Assembly (NCBI RefSeq): GCF_041146395.1
Contig: NC_090996.1
Span: 27,552,738 to 27,616,737, forward strand
Length of the DNA: 64,000 nucleotides
Origin: Eulemur rufifrons
Taxonomy: Eukaryota; Chordata; Mammalia; Primates; Lemuridae
Direction: 5' to 3'
The notes below the pieces were generated by a model, which saw only the letters and a program-made list of their open reading frames with translations, was not told where the DNA came from and searched no databases. The position numbers were made by a program, and so were the translations under genes. Position 1 is the first letter of the stretch, and every line of letters starts with the position of its first letter. This document shows, in pieces, positions 60,770 to 64,000 of the stretch.

Positions 60770-62225
60770 AGACACGTGGTGCATAATCTATTCAATCTGG
60801 AGCCTACTGGGTTTTATAATCATTCTTATTCCTATCATTATTTACAATTTATAGTGTGAGAACTCAAGATGTACCAACCATTTAAGGACCGATGGGGCTA
60901 CAGGGCCTTATGGAAACAGTCACGGCTGGAACAGGAGGGGATGACAGGTTGGACCCATCAGAGGACTGGAAGGTACCCGTGGATGAGGCCAGGAGGGGTA
61001 AGTCTGGGAATACTGGTGAATGTTGAGTGCAGAGAGCCCCGGGCTCAGGGCTCAGGGCGCCGAGGGAAGAGCTGCGTCTGCCTGCAGCCGGGGTGGGTGT
61101 GGGCAGGTGCGTCGCTCTAGAGCCTCATCATTCACCGCAGCCACCAGCCATGGGTGGCTTTAAGCACTTCAAGTGGCCAGTTCCCGTGACCAGGCAACTG
61201 AGGCTTGAATTGTATTTAATTAACCTCAAATAAGTTCTCAGACCTGATCCTTGATTCAGTGGGATCAGGGAAGCTGATTGGGAAGCTTAAGTGTGTTCGT
61301 AACACCTTGGGTATGTGAATCTATTCCATTCAATAGAAGATGTTATCTGACTTAAAATACATTCTCAATAAAAACTTCACATCTGGATTGAGATATATCA
61401 TAAGCATAAGGTAATGTACCATATTTCAAAGAATTAGTATTTCAAAAGTAAATCTGGTCACTTTTTACAGTGAGTTGAAATAATACTTTTGATATATTGG
61501 GTTAAATAGGTGTAATAAAATTCTACCCATTTCTCTTTAACGTGGATCCTGGAAACGTCTAAAGTTATGCATATATGGCTTGTATCTGCTTCCTTTGACA
61601 GCTTTGCTCTGGGGGGTCCACTCTACTTTCCTTGCCAGCATTAAGTATTACCGATCCCAGATGAGCACCCCCCGCCCCCCAAAAAGGAAAAAAAACTACT
61701 GGACTGATTTGGTAGCCAAAAATGGTTTCTCATTCTTTAATCACAGGTCAGACACACTTTCTCTGATTCTTTGGCTTGTAAATCAGGAAATTGCATGCCT
61801 ATCTTTCTATCAGAGAATTTGTATTTCCACACTGGTTTGTGGAAGATACTTCCGTATTAAATATGGCATTGATTGCTTTATGAGATTTCTCTACCTTTGG
61901 ATATTTGGCTTATATTTGATACAAAGAAGTTTAAAGTCTTCATGATCAAATATATCAAGTATTTTCTTAATCTTCAGGAACCTTCTTTTATGGTTTCACT
62001 GTGCACTTGGCTGATAATTTCATCTGGGCTTTATTTTACAAAGCGGTATAAAGTATGTATCCAGTTAATGGGAAACTGGGGGGTGGGGCAACAGCTTTCT
62101 CTTTTAAATGAGTTTTTAGTTACTCAGAGTATGTGTATCTTTTGTCCTGATTTTTAAAAGCTTGTTTCTAAGGTTAAAGCCCCCTGTCACTACTAACGAT
62201 GATTCCAGGAATTGGTGTGGTCTCC
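60770..62225. other. Intergenic DNA, nothing firm
   Basis: 60870-61250 looks unique. From 61300 the composition turns AT-rich. No gene. Confidence 0.4.
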
Positions 62226-62229
62226 TTCC

Positions 62230-64000
62230 TCCCTTCTCTAGGGGTGACCTTTCGTCTGTGTAGTGTGTACCCTTGCAGACCTTTTGCTGTGCATTGGTAT
62301 CTATGCCTTTAGAAACTACTGTTCTTATTTTTGGTATAAATGGTATCATGTACAGACAGACTGTTTGCAACTTGCTTTTTTGCTGCTTGTATCTTGTATT
62401 GGTATATCTAGACAAATTTCCTTCTTTGTGACTGTGGCATGGTAAATTATGATACAGATACATCAAAGCTTTTCTAGCCATTCACCCACTGGTGGGCATT
62501 TGGGTGGTTTTCGGATTTTTTGCTACTACACATGATGTTGCAGGCAACACCCTGGTCAGGTCATCTTGTTGACATGGGTAAATGTTTTTTGAGGGCAGAT
62601 ACTGAAAAGTAAGATTGCTTCATCCTCAAGCATGCGTGTGTTTTATTGCCAAAATAGTCTTCCAAATGGTTATAGCAACTTACCACAAGTGACACATAAG
62701 AACACATGATTGTATTTAAGTTTTTGGTGACTTAGTAGATAGAAACATTTCATAACTTCATAGTCCTGATTGCTAGTGAGGTTGAACATCTTTTCCTATG
62801 ACCACTGGGTGTGTGTACTTCCTCTTCTGTGAATTGTTCATAACCACTGCGCATTTTCTTTATAGGTTTATTTTTTTACACACGTTAAGAGGGTTTTATC
62901 CAAGTAAAACATATTCTACATAATTATAAATATCTTCTGGAATGTTGCTTGTCATTTTACTTTGTTTTATATTTTGTCATGCAGAACCTTAAAGTTTTGG
63001 TATCGTCAAACTTAGTCTCTTGTGCCTTTTAAAAATTTATTTTTATAGGTCTAATAGCCCAAAGTCATAAATATTTACCTGTATTATATGATATTTTAAT
63101 AGTTTCGGTTTTCATTAATACTTATTTTTGTATAACATTAGGGTTCAGACTTAAAGTGTTTTCTAAATGCACAATAGTAGTCTGAACACTATTTATTAAA
63201 GATTCTTTCCCTGCTTGGTTGATTGTAACATATTAAACATGTGTCTCTACTTAGGTTTATGTTGTTCTTTGTTGATTTATTTATGTATGCCTACTTTAAT
63301 ATCATATGGCTTTATTATGTTTTTGGTATCTAGAATAAGTTTGCCTCTTTCCCCCACCTCAAATTGTCCTATCTGTTCTCTTGGATTTCAAAATACACTT
63401 GTTAACTTCTATGAAGGATCTTTTTGGAAGTTTGCTTGTGATGTGTTAAGTGTATAAAACTTGGGGAGCATTGACTGACATCTTTGATATTAAGTGTTCT
63501 CATTCATGAACGTGGTAAATCTTCCCATTTATACAAGTCTTTCTTTATGCAGTAAAGACTTATAATTTGCTCTATAAGAATCTTATTTCTTGTCAAGTTC
63601 AAGTTTTCTTGCTGTTAATTTGATTCTTGTTAACTACCTATTTTCTACTTGTTTGTTTTTATGTTGCTATAGTATCTGGCCACTTTCTCATTTTAAATGA
63701 TTTGTCAATTTGTTCTCTGAGCATTTTGTAGCTTGGACAATTATCTTTAAATAATTGCAATTTTGTATCTCCCTTCCTAATACTTATCTCTATGGTATAA
63801 GCTACAACCTCCAGTACAATTTTGAAACATAGCAATGATTGCTTGCATCTTTGTCTTGTTAACTTTAAAAAATTGGGCCCATTTTAAGGTTATTCAGTTC
63901 CATTGGTTAGAGATTTATTTCTTATACTAATATCTCATTGCTCTCCTTATTGAAGCTTTATAGTATTTTAATATAGATGGCTGAGTCACCACCCGTGTTT
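62230..64000 (-). mobile_element. Old L1M, antisense, continuing past the window
   Basis: 'cattcacccactggtgggca', 'tgattgctagtgaggttgaa', 'gaacatcttttcctatgacc', 'ttttggtatctagaataagt' and 'ggatctttttggaagtttgc' read as reversed L1 3' region into ORF2, about 1.75 kb. Many small deletions and stops; no intact frame. Confidence 0.7.

Overview
The window is eukaryotic, primate and mostly non-coding. Its repeat content (dimeric Alu, L1, L2, MIR, MaLR LTRs, hAT MITEs) is mammalian. Three dimeric Alus at 21.7, 26.55 and 32.2 kb carry the strepsirrhine type of middle linker, an AT-rich stretch with a TATATA run between the monomers, and the strepsirrhine right-monomer ending. An L1 3' end near 3.3 kb also resembles the lemur L1 lineage. 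A lemur or loris is the best reading.

The only protein-coding gene I can support is CPPED1, on the + strand. It encodes calcineurin-like phosphoesterase domain-containing protein 1 (also called CSTP1), a cytosolic metallophosphatase reported to dephosphorylate AKT1. The window holds its last two coding exons: an internal exon at 8461-8883 with the GNHD motif and a metal-ligand histidine, and the terminal exon at 35398-35627 with the GHYH motif and the stop codon. Both splice junctions are phase 1 and join in frame. The first two coding exons, with the earlier metal-binding motifs, lie upstream of the window. A canonical AATAAA at 35862 gives a short 3' UTR.

Layout: 1-8460 is the end of intron 2. 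8461-8883 is the internal exon. 8884-35397 is a 26.5-kb intron with many L1, MIR and Alu copies. 35398 to about 35885 is the terminal exon plus 3' UTR. About 35.9-64 kb is intergenic DNA downstream of the gene. It has an unusually repeat-poor part at 43.7-44.5 kb, a compact L1 cluster at 54.9-57.7 kb, a small CpG-rich patch at 58.0-58.2 kb, and an old antisense L1 running off the right edge.

I see no second gene, no tRNA, rRNA or CRISPR array, and no candidate for a new multi-gene system. Most long open frames are chance frames or lie in repeats. The observations most worth checking are small: a weak splice donor after the internal CPPED1 exon, a one-codon contraction in an acidic loop of the enzyme, short fused-monomer Alus with target-site duplications, CTCF-like motifs, and repeat-free blocks that may be conserved regulatory DNA. 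Repeat boundaries were set by eye and may be off by tens of bases.
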